Assembly: GCA_900142905.1 (NCBI GenBank)
Contig: FSRV01000002.1
Span: 3,534,001-3,598,000 of the forward strand
Source: Burkholderia sp. GAS332
GTDB lineage: Bacteria > Pseudomonadota > Gammaproteobacteria > Burkholderiales > Burkholderiaceae
DNA: 64,000 nt
Direction of reading: 5' to 3'
Part shown: positions 36,447-46,558 of the stretch, one piece after another
How positions within the stretch are numbered: the first letter of the stretch is position 1
Layout of the letters: each line of letters begins with the position of its first letter
The notes under the pieces: generated by a model
What the model was told of the DNA's origin: nothing
Seen by the model: only the letters and a program-made list of their open reading frames with translations
The model's database searches: none
Program-made: the position numbers and the translations under genes

Positions 36447-37994
36447 TCAACCAACCGACAACTGCAGATGCAGTTGCGAACGCGCCGGGCCGCCGTCGGC
36501 CGCTTCGCTCGCGGCGTCGCGGTCCGATTGCGAGGACGGTGCGAGACGCGCGGTTTCGATGCGGTCGAGGTACTCGGTGGTGACATCGCCCGTCACATAG
36601 TTACCGTCGAAGCACGAGGCTTCGAACTCCTTCAGCGCCGGGTTGATATCGCGCACTGCCTGCTTCAGCGCGTCAACGTCCTGATAAACGAGGTAGTCCG
36701 CGCCGATCATGCGCGCGACTTCATCGTCCGTGCGGCCATGGGCGACGAGTTCACCGCGCGTGGGCATATCGATACCGTAGACGTTCGGGTACTTCACCGG
36801 CGGCGCCGCCGAAGCAAAGATCACCTTGTTCGCGCCGGCATCGCGCGCCATCTGCACGATTTCGTGCGAGGTGGTGCCACGCACGATCGAATCGTCGACG
36901 ATCAGCACGTTCTTGCCCTTGAACTCGATGCCCATGGCGTTCAGCTTCTGGCGCACCGACTTCTTGCGCATCGCCTGGCCCGGCATGATGAAGGTGCGGC
37001 CGACGTAACGGTTCTTGAAGAAGCCTTCGCGATACTCAACGCCCAGCTTCTTCGCGACCTGCATCGCAGCCGGACGGGACGAATCGGGAATCGGCATCAC
37101 GACGTCGATCGGAACGTCGGGCAATTCGCGCTTGATCTTCTCGGCGAGGTAATCACCCATGCGCAGACGCACGTTGTAGACCGGCACGCCGTCGAGGACC
37201 GAGTCCGGACGCGCGAGGTACACGAGTTCGAAAATGCACGGGTTCAGGCTCGGATTCGTCGCGCATTGCTGCGAGTGCAAATTGCCCTCGAGGTCGATGA
37301 AAATGGCTTCGCCCGGCGCGATGTCGCGCACAAATTCAAAACCAATACCTTCGATCGCGACCGATTCCGACGCCAGGATCCACTCGACGCCTTCCGGCGT
37401 TTCCTGCTTGCCGAGGCACAGCGGGCGAATGCCGAACGGGTCGCGGAAGCCGAGCAGACCGTAGCCGGCAATCAGTGACACGATCGCGTACGAACCCCGC
37501 ACCCGGCGATGCACGCCCGACACCGCCTTGAACAGCGCCGCCGGATCGAGTTGCAGGCTCGAGCTGGACAGCTGCAATTCGTGCGCGAGCACGTTGAGCA
37601 TCACTTCGGTGTCGGAATTGGTATTGATGTGGCGGCGATCGATGCGGAACATCTCATCTTTCAGCTGCTGCCAGTTGGTCAGATTGCCGTTGTGCGCGAG
37701 GATGATGCCGAACGGCGCGTTCACGTAGAACGGCTGGGCTTCTTCTTCGCTCGATGCAGAACCGGCGGTGGGGTAACGGACCTGGCCGATACCGGTGGTG
37801 CCGGGCAGGCTGCGCATGTTGCGCGTGCGGAACACGTCGCGCACCATGCCGTTGGCCTTGTGCATGTGGAAGTTGCTGCCGTTCGCTGTCGCGATGCCGG
37901 CGGCGTCCTGACCGCGGTGCTGCAGAAGCAGCAGGCTGTCATAGATCAGCTGATTGACCGGAGAGTGGGAAACTACGCCTACGATGCCGCACAT
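36447..37994 (-). CDS. purF: amidophosphoribosyltransferase
   Basis: First committed step of purine synthesis: PRPP + glutamine to 5-phosphoribosylamine. 515 residues from the ATG at 37994. This start is certain because the protein must begin MCGIVGVVSHS, with Cys2 becoming the N-terminal nucleophile. N-terminal class II glutamine amidotransferase domain (2-235; RGQDAAGIAT, AHNGNLTN), then the phosphoribosyltransferase domain (about 260-470) with the PRPP loop VLIVDDSIVRGTTS. It follows cvpA by about 145 bases, the same pair as in E. coli. Confidence 0.97.
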   Translation of the reverse strand: MCGIVGVVSHSPVNQLIYDSLLLLQHRGQDAAGIATANGSNFHMHKANGMVRDVFRTRNMRSLPGTTGIGQVRYPTAGSASSEEEAQPFYVNAPFGIILAHNGNLTNWQQLKDEMFRIDRRHINTNSDTEVMLNVLAHELQLSSSSLQLDPAALFKAVSGVHRRVRGSYAIVSLIAGYGLLGFRDPFGIRPLCLGKQETPEGVEWILASESVAIEGIGFEFVRDIAPGEAIFIDLEGNLHSQQCATNPSLNPCIFELVYLARPDSVLDGVPVYNVRLRMGDYLAEKIKRELPDVPIDVVMPIPDSSRPAAMQVAKKLGVEYREGFFKNRYVGRTFIMPGQAMRKKSVRQKLNAMGIEFKGKNVLIVDDSIVRGTTSHEIVQMARDAGANKVIFASAAPPVKYPNVYGIDMPTRGELVAHGRTDDEVARMIGADYLVYQDVDALKQAVRDINPALKEFEASCFDGNYVTGDVTTEYLDRIETARLAPSSQSDRDAASEAADGGPARSQLHLQLSVG

Positions 37995-38140
37995 GGCATG
38001 TCCTTCAAAGGTACGAAATTCGTAACGGCGGCCGGTGCCAAAGATGCTGCGCGAGGGTACGTGACGGTACGCGACGTTGCATAGCGGCAACCGGATTGCG
38101 CCGGAGTCCTGCTGCGTTCCTTTAACCGTTCACCTGATCG

Positions 38141-38635
38141 TCACACGCGGACGTAGGCAGCGAGCGTCTCGGGAAGCAGCGGTTTCATTACGTGCACGCC
38201 CTCGACCGCATAGGGCCGAAGCAAGGCGTTGCGCCAGAATTCCTGTTGGGGCAGTTCGGTCAAGCCAGCAAGGGCGACCAGAACCAGCACCAGAACGACC
38301 CCGCGCACGAGGCCGAACATCAAACCGAGCGAGCGGTCCACGCCGCTCAAGCCGGTTGCCTGCACAATGCGGCTCAGCAACGCGTTCAGCACGCTTGCCA
38401 CCAGCACCACGCCGATCACCGCCAGCGCGAACGCCAGAAGCCACTGGGTTAGCGCGCCGCCCGGCCACGTGGCAGGGATAAATGGCACGACATAACCGAC
38501 AAAGCGGCAAGCAATGAAAAACGCTGCGATCCAGCCGATCAGCCCGAATATCTCAGACAAAAAGCCGCGCCATGTGCCGCGCAAGGCCGATAAACCGATC
38601 ACCGCCATTACAGCGTAGTCGAAGGCAGTGAACAT
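38141..38635 (-). CDS. cvpA: CvpA family inner-membrane protein
   Basis: CvpA/colicin V production protein, 164 residues, four hydrophobic segments (about 5-22, 28-46, 62-82, 101-122). The start FTAFDYAVMAVIGLSALRGTWRGFLSEIFGLIGW is typical of the family. Its molecular role is unclear, but in many proteobacteria it sits directly before purF, as here. It lies 7 bases after the SPOR-domain gene, so folC, SPOR gene, cvpA and purF form one transcript. Confidence 0.92.
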   Translation of the reverse strand: MFTAFDYAVMAVIGLSALRGTWRGFLSEIFGLIGWIAAFFIACRFVGYVVPFIPATWPGGALTQWLLAFALAVIGVVLVASVLNALLSRIVQATGLSGVDRSLGLMFGLVRGVVLVLVLVALAGLTELPQQEFWRNALLRPYAVEGVHVMKPLLPETLAAYVRV

Positions 38636-38642
38636 CGCTCGA

Positions 38643-39560
38643 TTACTGTGCAGTGCCGCTGTTCGCGCCCGACGTCAAGCCGGCCTCGCGAACCTTCGCA
38701 ATGGCGGCGGTAGCCGCTGCACGGTCAGCGAACGGACCGGCGCGCAATAGCGTGAGCGTCGAGCCGTCGGCCTGTTTCCGATGTTCGGTATATGCGGGCA
38801 CACCGGCCGCTTTCAACTTGGCAGCCCAATTACGCGCGTTGGCATCGTTCGCAAATGCGCCCAACTGGACGGCAAAACGGCTGCCCGGCGGCGATGCCGG
38901 CGTGCCGGAATTGGCGTCCGCGCTTGCGGCGGCAGTATTCGCGCTGTCTTCGCTCGGCGCCGGAACGTTCGCCGCGCTTTGCGTGGCGGGTGCTTTGGCC
39001 GATTTGGCAGGTGCTTGCGCGACGGGCGCTGCCGGTGCCGTATTGGCAGCGACGGCGGCAGGCGCTTGCGACTTCACAGCCGGCTTGGTCGCGGGTGCTA
39101 CGCTGGTCGCCGCGCTCTGCTGTTGAGCGGCGCCCGATTGGCCTTGCGTGGCTGCCGTTGTCGGCGCAAGGCCGGAGGCGGCAAGTGCCGCGTCAGGCGT
39201 GGGGTTATCCGGTGCTACGCCGGCCTGCGTGTCTTCGTCGGTCTTGGCGACCTTTGGCGCGGGGCGGCTTGGAATATCGATGGAGATGTCGTCAGTAACG
39301 GGCTTCGGATGCGAATCCAGCACCATGGGCAGGATTACCACCGCTGCAACGACCAGCGCGATCGCGCCGACGAGTCTGCGCCGCGCACGCTGCTTTTCAG
39401 GCAACGTAGGGTCGAGCAGCATCGCATCTGCATCCACGGTGCGCTCCGTGCGGCGGGTTCGCCGCTCCACGCGCTCGCCACGGGCGGCCCGAGTGGAACT
39501 GGTGTTTGCGCCACGCCGAGTAGGCGCGTCGTCTTTCTTGCCGAACGAGAAAATTCCCAT
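38643..39560 (-). CDS. SPOR-domain inner-membrane protein (DedD-like)
   Basis: 305 residues with a cytoplasmic, highly basic N-terminus (RRTRRTERT), one membrane segment (about 62-82, RRLVGAIALVVAAVVILPMV), a long Ala/Pro/Gln-rich periplasmic linker and a C-terminal SPOR domain (about 228-300; FAVQLGAFANDANARNWAAK). SPOR domains bind glycan strands lacking stem peptides at the division septum. The position between folC and cvpA is the same as that of dedD in E. coli, so it is the positional equivalent of DedD. Confidence 0.9.
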   Translation of the reverse strand: MGIFSFGKKDDAPTRRGANTSSTRAARGERVERRTRRTERTVDADAMLLDPTLPEKQRARRRLVGAIALVVAAVVILPMVLDSHPKPVTDDISIDIPSRPAPKVAKTDEDTQAGVAPDNPTPDAALAASGLAPTTAATQGQSGAAQQQSAATSVAPATKPAVKSQAPAAVAANTAPAAPVAQAPAKSAKAPATQSAANVPAPSEDSANTAAASADANSGTPASPPGSRFAVQLGAFANDANARNWAAKLKAAGVPAYTEHRKQADGSTLTLLRAGPFADRAAATAAIAKVREAGLTSGANSGTAQ

Positions 39561-39589
39561 GAATCGCTTGGTTCGAGCCTGGCGCCCGT

Positions 39590-40900
39590 TCAGTGTTGCT
39601 GCGATTTACGGTAGGCCATCACGCCTGCTACCGTATAGAAACTGCCGAAAACCACGATTCTATCATTCTCTGACGCTCGTTTTAGCGCGTCTTGGAAAGC
39701 CTCTGCCGGCGACGCGTAGCGCGTCACGCTGCTATCGTGGCCGTCACTCACCCCCTGCTCGCGCAGGGCCGCCTCGAGTTCTTCCGCCGAAGCCGCACGC
39801 GGGGTCGGCAGATCGGTCACGCACCAATGGTCGATTTCGCCCTTCAGGTGCGCCAGTACGCCGGCAATGTCCTTGTCGCGCATCGCGCCGAACACGGCAT
39901 AGGTGTACGGGAAAAAGCCCATATTGCCGAGGTTTTGCGTCAACACCGCAGCTGCGTGCGGATTGTGACCGACGTCGAGCACAATGGCCGGCTTGCCGGG
40001 CAGCACCTGGAAGCGCCCCGGCAGTTCAACGTTAGCGAGGCCAAGGCGGATGTCCTGCGCCGAGACCGGTAGCCGGTCGCGCAGCGCTTCAAGACCCGCA
40101 AGGGCCGCCGACGTGTTGATCAACTGATTCGCCCCGCGCAACGCGGGATAGGCGAGCGAGGAACGGCGCATCGTCGGGCCCACGTAGCTCCATTGCTGGC
40201 GCTCGCTGCCTGCCTGCCCTTCGTAGCGAAAATCGCGACCGAACAGCCACAGTTCGGCGCCGATCTTTTCGGCGTGATCGATCAGGGTTTGCGGCGGCAC
40301 CGGATCGGCACAGATCGCCGGCTTACCCGGCCGGAAAATGCCGGCTTTCTCGAAAGCGATTTTCTCGCGCGTGTCGCCGAGATAATCGGTGTGATCGATA
40401 TCGATGCTGGTGATGATCGCGCAGTCCGTATCGAGAATGTTGACCGCGTCGAGGCGCCCGCCGAGGCCGACTTCGAAAATGACCGCGTCCAGTCCGCGCG
40501 AGGCGAACAGGCTCATGATCGCCAGCGTCGTGAATTCGAAGTAGGTCAGCGTGACCGGTTGGGCGAGGCTCAGGCGTGCGGCTTCGACGGCTTCGAAATG
40601 CGGCAGCAGGTCCGCGTCGCTCGCCATTTCGCCGTTCACGCGGGCCCGCTCGTTGAATGACAGCAGATGCGGCGACGTGTGACAGCCCACCGTGAAGCCG
40701 GCGCGTAGCAAAATCGATTCGAGGATCGCACAGGTCGATCCCTTGCCGTTCGTGCCGCCAACCGTGATGATTGGGCACTCAAACGACAACTGCATCGCGT
40801 CACGTACCTGGGAGATACGGCCCAAACCCATGTCGATGCCGACGGGATGCGCGGATTCAAGGTGCGTGAGCCACGCGTCGAGGGTGGGGAATGTGGTCAT
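39590..40900 (-). CDS. folC: bifunctional folylpolyglutamate/dihydrofolate synthase
   Basis: Mur-ligase-like enzyme of 436 residues that adds glutamate to folates and makes dihydrofolate from dihydropteroate. ATP-binding P-loop GGTNGKGST at 48-56, then SPHLLSFNERARVNG, the YFEFTTLAIMSLF and GLGGRLDAVNI blocks, and a C-terminal glutamate ligase domain starting at GRFQVLPGKPAIVLDVGHNPHA. Follows accD by about 155 bases on the minus strand; the gap holds a hairpin whose T-run faces the other way. Confidence 0.96.
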   Translation of the reverse strand: MTTFPTLDAWLTHLESAHPVGIDMGLGRISQVRDAMQLSFECPIITVGGTNGKGSTCAILESILLRAGFTVGCHTSPHLLSFNERARVNGEMASDADLLPHFEAVEAARLSLAQPVTLTYFEFTTLAIMSLFASRGLDAVIFEVGLGGRLDAVNILDTDCAIITSIDIDHTDYLGDTREKIAFEKAGIFRPGKPAICADPVPPQTLIDHAEKIGAELWLFGRDFRYEGQAGSERQQWSYVGPTMRRSSLAYPALRGANQLINTSAALAGLEALRDRLPVSAQDIRLGLANVELPGRFQVLPGKPAIVLDVGHNPHAAAVLTQNLGNMGFFPYTYAVFGAMRDKDIAGVLAHLKGEIDHWCVTDLPTPRAASAEELEAALREQGVSDGHDSSVTRYASPAEAFQDALKRASENDRIVVFGSFYTVAGVMAYRKSQQH

Positions 40901-40954
40901 CGAGTGAATCTGAGCTGTGCTGCGTTGCGAGATCGTGATTATCCCGGAAATGAC

Positions 40955-40993
40955 AGCGCGCCGCTTGATGACTCTCGCGGCGCGCTATTTTTT
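40955..40993 (+). terminator. plus-strand terminator in the folC-accD gap
   Basis: Perfect 10-bp stem AGCGCGCCGC (40955-40964) / GCGGCGCGCT (40977-40986), 12-base loop, then ATTTTTT on the plus strand. All genes here run on the minus strand, where the hairpin has no T-run after it. It should therefore stop transcription coming from the opposite direction rather than the operon itself. Confidence 0.7.
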
Positions 40994-41054
40994 GACTGCT
41001 TTTCTGACGATGGCCGCGCCTGACAGGGGCGCGCCACGGCATGGATGCGAAGGC

Positions 41055-41927
41055 TTACGCGACTGCGTCCGCCGGCTGATGGCTCAACAGCGCCATCAAT
41101 TGCGCGATTTCTTCACGCAGCTTGCGACGGTCGACGATCATGTCGACCGCGCCCTTCGTCAGCAGGAACTCGGCGCGCTGGAAGCCTTCCGGCAGCTTTT
41201 CGCGCACGGTCTGTTCGATCACGCGCGGGCCGGCAAAGCCGATCAGCGCCTTCGGCTCGGCGATCACTACGTCGCCCAGGAACGCGAAACTCGCCGACAC
41301 GCCGCCCATGGTCGGATCGGTCAGCACGGAAATGAACGGCAGCTTGGCTTCGGCGAGCTTGGTCAGCATGGCCGTGGTCTTCGCCATCTGCATCAGCGAG
41401 AGCAAACTCTCCTGCATCCGCGCGCCGCCCGAAGCGGTGAAGCAGATAAACGGCACTTTCTGTTCGAGCGCGTTCTGTGCGCCGCGCGCGAAACGCTCGC
41501 CGACCACCGAACCCATCGAGCCACCCATGAACGAGAACTCGAAGCACGCGACCACCACCGGCAGCGTGTGGATGGCACCGCCCATCACGACCATTGCGTC
41601 GGTTTCATCGGTGTCGTCCATCGCCTCTTTCAGGCGATCCGGGTACTTGCGGCTGTCTTTGAACTTGAGCGCGTCGACCGGGACGATTTCCTGGCCGATT
41701 TCGTAGCGGCCTTCCGGATCGAGCAGGCCGTCGAGCCGCTCACGCGCGCCGATACGCATGTGATGGTCGCACTTCGGACAAACGTGCAGATTGGCCTCGA
41801 CGTCATTGCGGTACAGCACGGCTTCGCACGACGGGCACTTGATCCACAGGCCTTCCGGAATCCCCTTGCGGTTCTTCGGGTCGGTTTGTTTGATTTTCGG
41901 CGGCAGCAGCTTATCGAGCCAGCTCAT
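41055..41927 (-). CDS. accD: acetyl-CoA carboxylase carboxyltransferase subunit beta
   Basis: Beta subunit of the carboxyltransferase of acetyl-CoA carboxylase (malonyl-CoA for fatty acid synthesis), 290 residues. The N-terminal Cys4 zinc ribbon is clear ([23 protein letters not shown]), followed by the crotonase-fold CT domain with [16 protein letters not shown] and [10 protein letters not shown] (here [11 protein letters not shown]). Strong AAGGA site before the ATG. It sits between trpA and folC, a normal place in beta- and gamma-proteobacteria. Confidence 0.97.
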   Translation of the reverse strand: MSWLDKLLPPKIKQTDPKNRKGIPEGLWIKCPSCEAVLYRNDVEANLHVCPKCDHHMRIGARERLDGLLDPEGRYEIGQEIVPVDALKFKDSRKYPDRLKEAMDDTDETDAMVVMGGAIHTLPVVVACFEFSFMGGSMGSVVGERFARGAQNALEQKVPFICFTASGGARMQESLLSLMQMAKTTAMLTKLAEAKLPFISVLTDPTMGGVSASFAFLGDVVIAEPKALIGFAGPRVIEQTVREKLPEGFQRAEFLLTKGAVDMIVDRRKLREEIAQLMALLSHQPADAVA

Positions 41928-42006
41928 ATTGAATCCTTCTGGGTCGGCGGTCGCGCAAACGGCGGGACGAACCCGCCGTTCACACTACAGACGACAAAAA
42001 TAACTG

Positions 42007-42819
42007 TTATCGGGCAGTCGCGACGCTATCGAGCGCCTCGCGCACTTCAGCGATGAAGTGCGTAAGCGTCTCGGCGGCGGTTTCGGGAGCCGCTTGTTCG
42101 AGCAATTGCACGATACGGCTGCCGATCACGACGGCATCGGACACTTCGGCCACCGAACGCGCCGTTTGCGCGTCACGGATGCCAAAACCGACGCCCACCG
42201 GCAGGGGTACGCGCGACTTGATGGCGGGGATTTTACTCGCGATGCTGGAAACGTCCAGATTTGCCGCGCCGGTCACGCCTTTCAACGACACATAATAGAC
42301 GTAGCCGCTGGCGATTTTGCCGACTTCTGCGATGCGTTCATCCGTGGAGGTGGGCGCAAGCAGAAAGATCGGATCGATACCAGCAGATCGCATCTGTTCA
42401 GCGAAGTTGACGCACTCTTCAGGCGGGTAGTCGACAACCAGCACGCCGTCTACCCCAGCTTCCTTCGCCGCCTTGGCGAACGCTTCGGTGCCCATGCGCT
42501 CGATCGGATTGGCGTAACCCATCAGCACCACCGGCGTCTTGTCGTCGGTTTCGCGGAAGCGCTTCACGTCGGCCAGCACGTGACGCAGCGACACGCCATG
42601 CGCCAACGCGCGCTCGGACGACTGCTGGATCACCGGGCCGTCGGCCATCGGATCGGAAAACGGCACGCCGAGTTCGATCACATCGGCGCCGCCAGCGGCG
42701 AGCGCGTGCATGAATTCGACCGTGCGCGCCGGATCCGGGTCGCCGGCCGTCATGAACGGAATCAGGCCTTTCTTACCCTGGGCGGACAACGCGGCAAACG
42801 TGTTCTTGATACGGGACAT
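42007..42819 (-). CDS. trpA: tryptophan synthase alpha chain
   Basis: TIM-barrel alpha subunit of tryptophan synthase (270 residues), which cleaves indole-3-glycerol phosphate to indole. Key segments: [31 protein letters not shown] (catalytic Glu in ELGVPFSDP, Asp later in [13 protein letters not shown]), VSLKGVTG and [10 protein letters not shown]. Normally directly after trpB; here a DNA methyltransferase gene lies between them. It is 33 bases after that gene. Confidence 0.96.
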   Translation of the reverse strand: MSRIKNTFAALSAQGKKGLIPFMTAGDPDPARTVEFMHALAAGGADVIELGVPFSDPMADGPVIQQSSERALAHGVSLRHVLADVKRFRETDDKTPVVLMGYANPIERMGTEAFAKAAKEAGVDGVLVVDYPPEECVNFAEQMRSAGIDPIFLLAPTSTDERIAEVGKIASGYVYYVSLKGVTGAANLDVSSIASKIPAIKSRVPLPVGVGFGIRDAQTARSVAEVSDAVVIGSRIVQLLEQAAPETAAETLTHFIAEVREALDSVATAR

Positions 42820-42852
42820 GGAATATTCTCGGATTTTTAAGCTACTGCGCGC

Positions 42853-43770
42853 TTATTGCGCCTCGGTTTGCCGCTCGGCTTTGGCCGCATTCTTGCGGGT
42901 TTTGCGAGCGACCGTGGGCGCCGACGCGGCCGCGCTAACGCGTTCGCGCGCTATCGCGCAGTAACTTTCATTGATCTCATAGCCGACGAATTCGCGCTGC
43001 TGCCGGGCGCAAGCGACTGCGGTGGTGCCGCTGCCCATGAACGGGTCAAGTACGCGCCCGCCCTTGGGACAACTTGCCAGCACCATCCGCTCGACAATTT
43101 CCAGAGGTTTCTGGGTCGGATGATCGACGCGTTCGGCGTGTTGCCGATGCAGCCGGGATACCGACCAGACGTCCTTCGGATTATAGCCAAGCTCCAGCCA
43201 CTTACTGCCTTCGAACAATTTCCGCGAACGCGCCTTCTTCGTGACGGCATCGTACGGGATGCGGACGGGATCGAGATCGAAAAAATAATCTTTCGACACC
43301 GCGAAAAAGCCGATGTTGTCGTGCACCGAGGTAAAACGGCGCACCGTTCCACCCATGCTCGGCACGCGCCGGTCCCAGATGATTTCGTTGATCATCGTGA
43401 GTTTTGTCTTCAGGAAGCTAAAGATTTCCGGCGCGTACTGCCAGGTGCAGAAGATATACAGCGAACCCGACGGCTTGAGCTTCGGAATAGCCAGCTCGAG
43501 CCAGCCACGCGTCCAGGCGAGGAAATCCTCGCCGGAGCGCATGTCGGAGTCGTTGCCGTAATCCTTGCCGAGCCCGTAAGGCGGATCGCAAAGGATCAGG
43601 TCGATCGACCCGTCGGGGATGTTCGCCACATCGGTCAGAAAATCGCGGTTCAACAGCCGGATGCCGGCGGGCACCTGCGGTAACAGGGGTGCAGGTGCCT
43701 CGGCCGCCATCACTTCGGCGACCGGGGAGGTTTCAAGCGCCGGTTGCGGCTCGTCGAACTCGTCGCGCAT
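42853..43770 (-). CDS. orphan beta-class DNA adenine methyltransferase
   Basis: Site-specific DNA N6-adenine methyltransferase, 305 residues. Motif order is catalytic DPPY first (62-65, CDPPYGLGKDYGN), then the target-recognition region, then the AdoMet motif LDPFMGSGTT (241-250), which defines the beta class. No restriction endonuclease gene is nearby, so it is an orphan regulatory-type enzyme. The C-terminal tail is basic (RKTRKNAAKAER). It lies 11 bases after trpB and 33 before trpA, so it should be transcribed with the trp genes. From memory, the enzyme at the matching place in Burkholderia cenocepacia methylates GTWWAC; that specificity is not shown by this sequence. Confidence 0.92.
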   Translation of the reverse strand: MRDEFDEPQPALETSPVAEVMAAEAPAPLLPQVPAGIRLLNRDFLTDVANIPDGSIDLILCDPPYGLGKDYGNDSDMRSGEDFLAWTRGWLELAIPKLKPSGSLYIFCTWQYAPEIFSFLKTKLTMINEIIWDRRVPSMGGTVRRFTSVHDNIGFFAVSKDYFFDLDPVRIPYDAVTKKARSRKLFEGSKWLELGYNPKDVWSVSRLHRQHAERVDHPTQKPLEIVERMVLASCPKGGRVLDPFMGSGTTAVACARQQREFVGYEINESYCAIARERVSAAASAPTVARKTRKNAAKAERQTEAQ

Positions 43771-43781
43771 CGTCGCGGCGC

Positions 43782-44975
43782 TCAGAACTGAATGCCCGAT
43801 CGCTCAGCGACCGTGTGCATGTCCTTGTCGCCGCGACCCGACAGATTGACCAGAAGGACCTTGTCCTTCGGCAGCGTCGGCGCGAGCTTCGCGGCGTAGG
43901 CCAGCGCATGGCTGGACTCGAGCGCCGGAATAATGCCTTCGATGCGGCAGCAATCGTGGAATCCCTTGAGCGCTTCTTCGTCGGTGATGCTGACATATTG
44001 CGCGCGCTTGCTGTCTTTTAGCCACGCATGCTCGGGACCCACGCCCGGATAGTCCAGACCGGCCGAGATCGAATGCGTTTCGATAATCTGACCGTTCTCG
44101 TCTTGCAGGAGATAGGTGCGGTTACCGTGCAGCACACCCGGCGTGCCGGCGATCAGCGAGGCTGCGTGCCGGCCGGTTTCGATCCCGTCGCCCGCTGGCT
44201 CGACACCGATCAGTTGCACTGAAGCGTCGTCAATGTACGGGTAAAAGATACCCATCGCGTTCGAACCGCCGCCAACGCACGCAATCACGGCATCCGGCTG
44301 GCGACCGACCATTTCGGGCATCTGCACCTTGCACTCGTCGCCGATCACGCGCTGGAAGTCCCGCACCATCATCGGATACGGGTGCGGTCCCGCCACCGTG
44401 CCGATGATGTAGAACGTGTTTTCGACGTTGGTCACCCAGTCGCGCATCGCTTCATTGAGCGCATCTTTCAGCGTGCGCGAGCCGGACTGCACGGGCACGA
44501 CGGTCGCGCCGAGCAGCTTCATCCGGTACACGTTGGCGGCCTGGCGGCGCACGTCTTCCTCGCCCATGTAGACCACGCATTCCATGCCGAAGCGCGCCGC
44601 GATGGTCGCGGTCGCCACGCCGTGCTGGCCCGCGCCGGTTTCCGCGATCACGCGCGGCTTGCCCATGCGCTTCGCGAGCAGCGCCTGGCCGATCACGTTA
44701 TTGATCTTGTGCGCGCCAGTGTGATTCAGGTCTTCGCGCTTGAGGAAAATCTGCGCGCCGCCGAGCATCTCGCTCCAGCGCTGTGCGTGATAAATCGGGG
44801 ACGGACGACCCACGAAATGCTTCAGTTCGCGCTCGTATTCGGCAACGAATTCCGGGTCTTTCTGATATTTCTCGTACGCGGTACGCAGCTCGTCGAGCGC
44901 GTGAACCAGCGTTTCAGCGACGAACACGCCGCCATATTGGCCGAAATGGCCTCTTTCGTCAGGCAAGTTATACAT
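43782..44975 (-). CDS. trpB: tryptophan synthase beta chain
   Basis: PLP-dependent beta subunit (397 residues), which joins indole and serine to tryptophan. The PLP lysine is K90 in HTGAHKINN; others are the [12 protein letters not shown] loop, GGGSNAMG and the final NLSGRGDKD. The ATG at 44975 ([16 protein letters not shown]) is preferred over a GTG three codons earlier because relatives start there. It is about 60 bases after trpF. Confidence 0.97.
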   Translation of the reverse strand: MYNLPDERGHFGQYGGVFVAETLVHALDELRTAYEKYQKDPEFVAEYERELKHFVGRPSPIYHAQRWSEMLGGAQIFLKREDLNHTGAHKINNVIGQALLAKRMGKPRVIAETGAGQHGVATATIAARFGMECVVYMGEEDVRRQAANVYRMKLLGATVVPVQSGSRTLKDALNEAMRDWVTNVENTFYIIGTVAGPHPYPMMVRDFQRVIGDECKVQMPEMVGRQPDAVIACVGGGSNAMGIFYPYIDDASVQLIGVEPAGDGIETGRHAASLIAGTPGVLHGNRTYLLQDENGQIIETHSISAGLDYPGVGPEHAWLKDSKRAQYVSITDEEALKGFHDCCRIEGIIPALESSHALAYAAKLAPTLPKDKVLLVNLSGRGDKDMHTVAERSGIQF

Positions 44976-45035
44976 GGTGATCACTCTTCTCAGTGTGGCG
45001 CGCGGCTTTCCTATGAGAAAACTGCGCCGCCTGAA

Positions 45036-45749
45036 TCATTCAGCGTCCGCTGCGCGCACTGCGCGTACGAACGCCGCCATCCGGGCTTGATCTTTCACGC
45101 CCCGGGCGCCCGGCACTTCGATGCCGCTCGAGACATCGACCGCGTACGGGCGCACGCGATGGATCGCATCACTGACGTTTTGCGCGTTCAACCCACCACT
45201 CAAAACGGCCCGACGCGCGAGCTCTGCTGGAATAAGTGACCAATCGAAAACCTTCCCGCCGCCGCCATAGCCTTCGACATGGGTGTCGAACAGAAGGCTG
45301 CTGGCTGCTGAATAGTTAAGCGCTGATTTTACCAAATCAGCCGGTTGAGTATCCGCCGCGATTCGCAACGCGCGCAACCAAGGCAAACCCGCAATGCCGG
45401 CGAGCGATTCGCACTGCTCCGCGGTTTCGTCGCCGTGGAACTGCAGCAGCGTGAGCCCGACATTGCTCACGACTTCGCGAATCCAGTCCTGCGTCGCATT
45501 GACGAACAAGCCGACTACCGACACGAACGGCGGCACGTCATGCACCAACTCGACGGCCTGCGCAACGCTCACCGAGCGCGGGCTCGGCGGATAAAACACG
45601 AGGCCGATCGCGTCGGCGCCGAGGTCGATCGCGTGGGTCACGTCTTCCGGCTTCGACAGGCCGCACAGCTTGATACGCGTGCGATGGGGTACGGCGTGCT
45701 GCGACGCGCCGACGTTAGCTTCGGCCGGCAGGTTTTCGCTTGATTTCAT
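45036..45749 (-). CDS. trpF: phosphoribosylanthranilate isomerase
   Basis: TrpF (237 residues), third step of tryptophan synthesis. Barrel blocks: [35 protein letters not shown] (the Cys is catalytic), LLQFHGDE, and ending [14 protein letters not shown] and [17 protein letters not shown]. Of three possible Met codons, the one at 45749 is chosen because it overlaps the truA stop as ATGA. An N-terminal tail of about 20 residues precedes the barrel. Confidence 0.95.
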   Translation of the reverse strand: MKSSENLPAEANVGASQHAVPHRTRIKLCGLSKPEDVTHAIDLGADAIGLVFYPPSPRSVSVAQAVELVHDVPPFVSVVGLFVNATQDWIREVVSNVGLTLLQFHGDETAEQCESLAGIAGLPWLRALRIAADTQPADLVKSALNYSAASSLLFDTHVEGYGGGGKVFDWSLIPAELARRAVLSGGLNAQNVSDAIHRVRPYAVDVSSGIEVPGARGVKDQARMAAFVRAVRAADAE

Positions 45750-46558
45750 GTTTGCGCTTGCTCGATCCATACATTGCTCCACGGTACGCTGCCTGTTTGC
45801 GGCGCGGGCACGGCGAATTGCTCAGGATAGCCCACCTGCGCCAGGTACAGGCCGTCAGGCATGAAGGTTGGCGCGGCGCAATCGCGATCGCGGCTGGCGA
45901 GCACCTCGGCCATCCATTCGGCGGGATGGCGCCCTCGGCCGATATCGACAAGGCAGCCCATCAGGTTGCGCACCATATGGTGCAGGAACGCGTTCGCCCT
46001 AAAGCGGAAATGAATGAAGTCACCCTGTTGCCGCATGTCGATCTGATGCAGATGCTTGACCGGCGTTTTCGCCTGGCATTGCGACGAACGGAACGCCGAA
46101 AAATCGTGTTCGCCGATCAGGTGGACGGCGGCGGCCCGCATGGCATCGACGTCGAGCGGCGTGTGCACCCAGCCCGCCCGCGTCGCCTGCATCGGCGAGC
46201 GGAACGGGTGGACATAGAGGACGTAGTAATAGGTACGCTCGAACGCCGAAAACCGCGCGTGGAACGCGTCGGGCATCGGCTTGGCCCACTGCACGGCGAT
46301 CGTCTTCGGCAGAAAGGCGTTGGTGCCGCGAATCCACGAGAAGTCCGTGCGATCGAGTTCAGTATCGAAGTGCACGACCTGGCCGAGGCCGTGCACACCC
46401 GTATCCGTGCGGCCCGCCACCACGGTTTGCACGGGCGTTTGCGCGAACTCGCGCAACGCCCGTTCGAGCTCGTCCTGCACGGTCTTGCCGTGCGGCTGCG
46501 ACTGCCAGCCGCAGAATGCCGAGCCGTCGTACTGGACGCCTAGTGCAATACGCGTCAC
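45746..46558 (-). CDS. truA: tRNA pseudouridine(38-40) synthase
   Basis: TruA, 270 residues, which modifies uridines 38-40 in the tRNA anticodon arm. Catalytic Asp in [10 protein letters not shown]; other blocks are [32 protein letters not shown] and the [16 protein letters not shown] segment. GTG start overlaps the fimV stop (GTGA); its own stop overlaps trpF. So fimV-truA-trpF are translationally coupled. Confidence 0.97.
   Translation of the reverse strand: MTRIALGVQYDGSAFCGWQSQPHGKTVQDELERALREFAQTPVQTVVAGRTDTGVHGLGQVVHFDTELDRTDFSWIRGTNAFLPKTIAVQWAKPMPDAFHARFSAFERTYYYVLYVHPFRSPMQATRAGWVHTPLDVDAMRAAAVHLIGEHDFSAFRSSQCQAKTPVKHLHQIDMRQQGDFIHFRFRANAFLHHMVRNLMGCLVDIGRGRHPAEWMAEVLASRDRDCAAPTFMPDGLYLAQVGYPEQFAVPAPQTGSVPWSNVWIEQAQT

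Noticed and set aside
44976..45035. possible tryptophan attenuator before trpB
   Set aside because: The gap is too short, with no leader peptide with Trp codons and no terminator/antiterminator pair.
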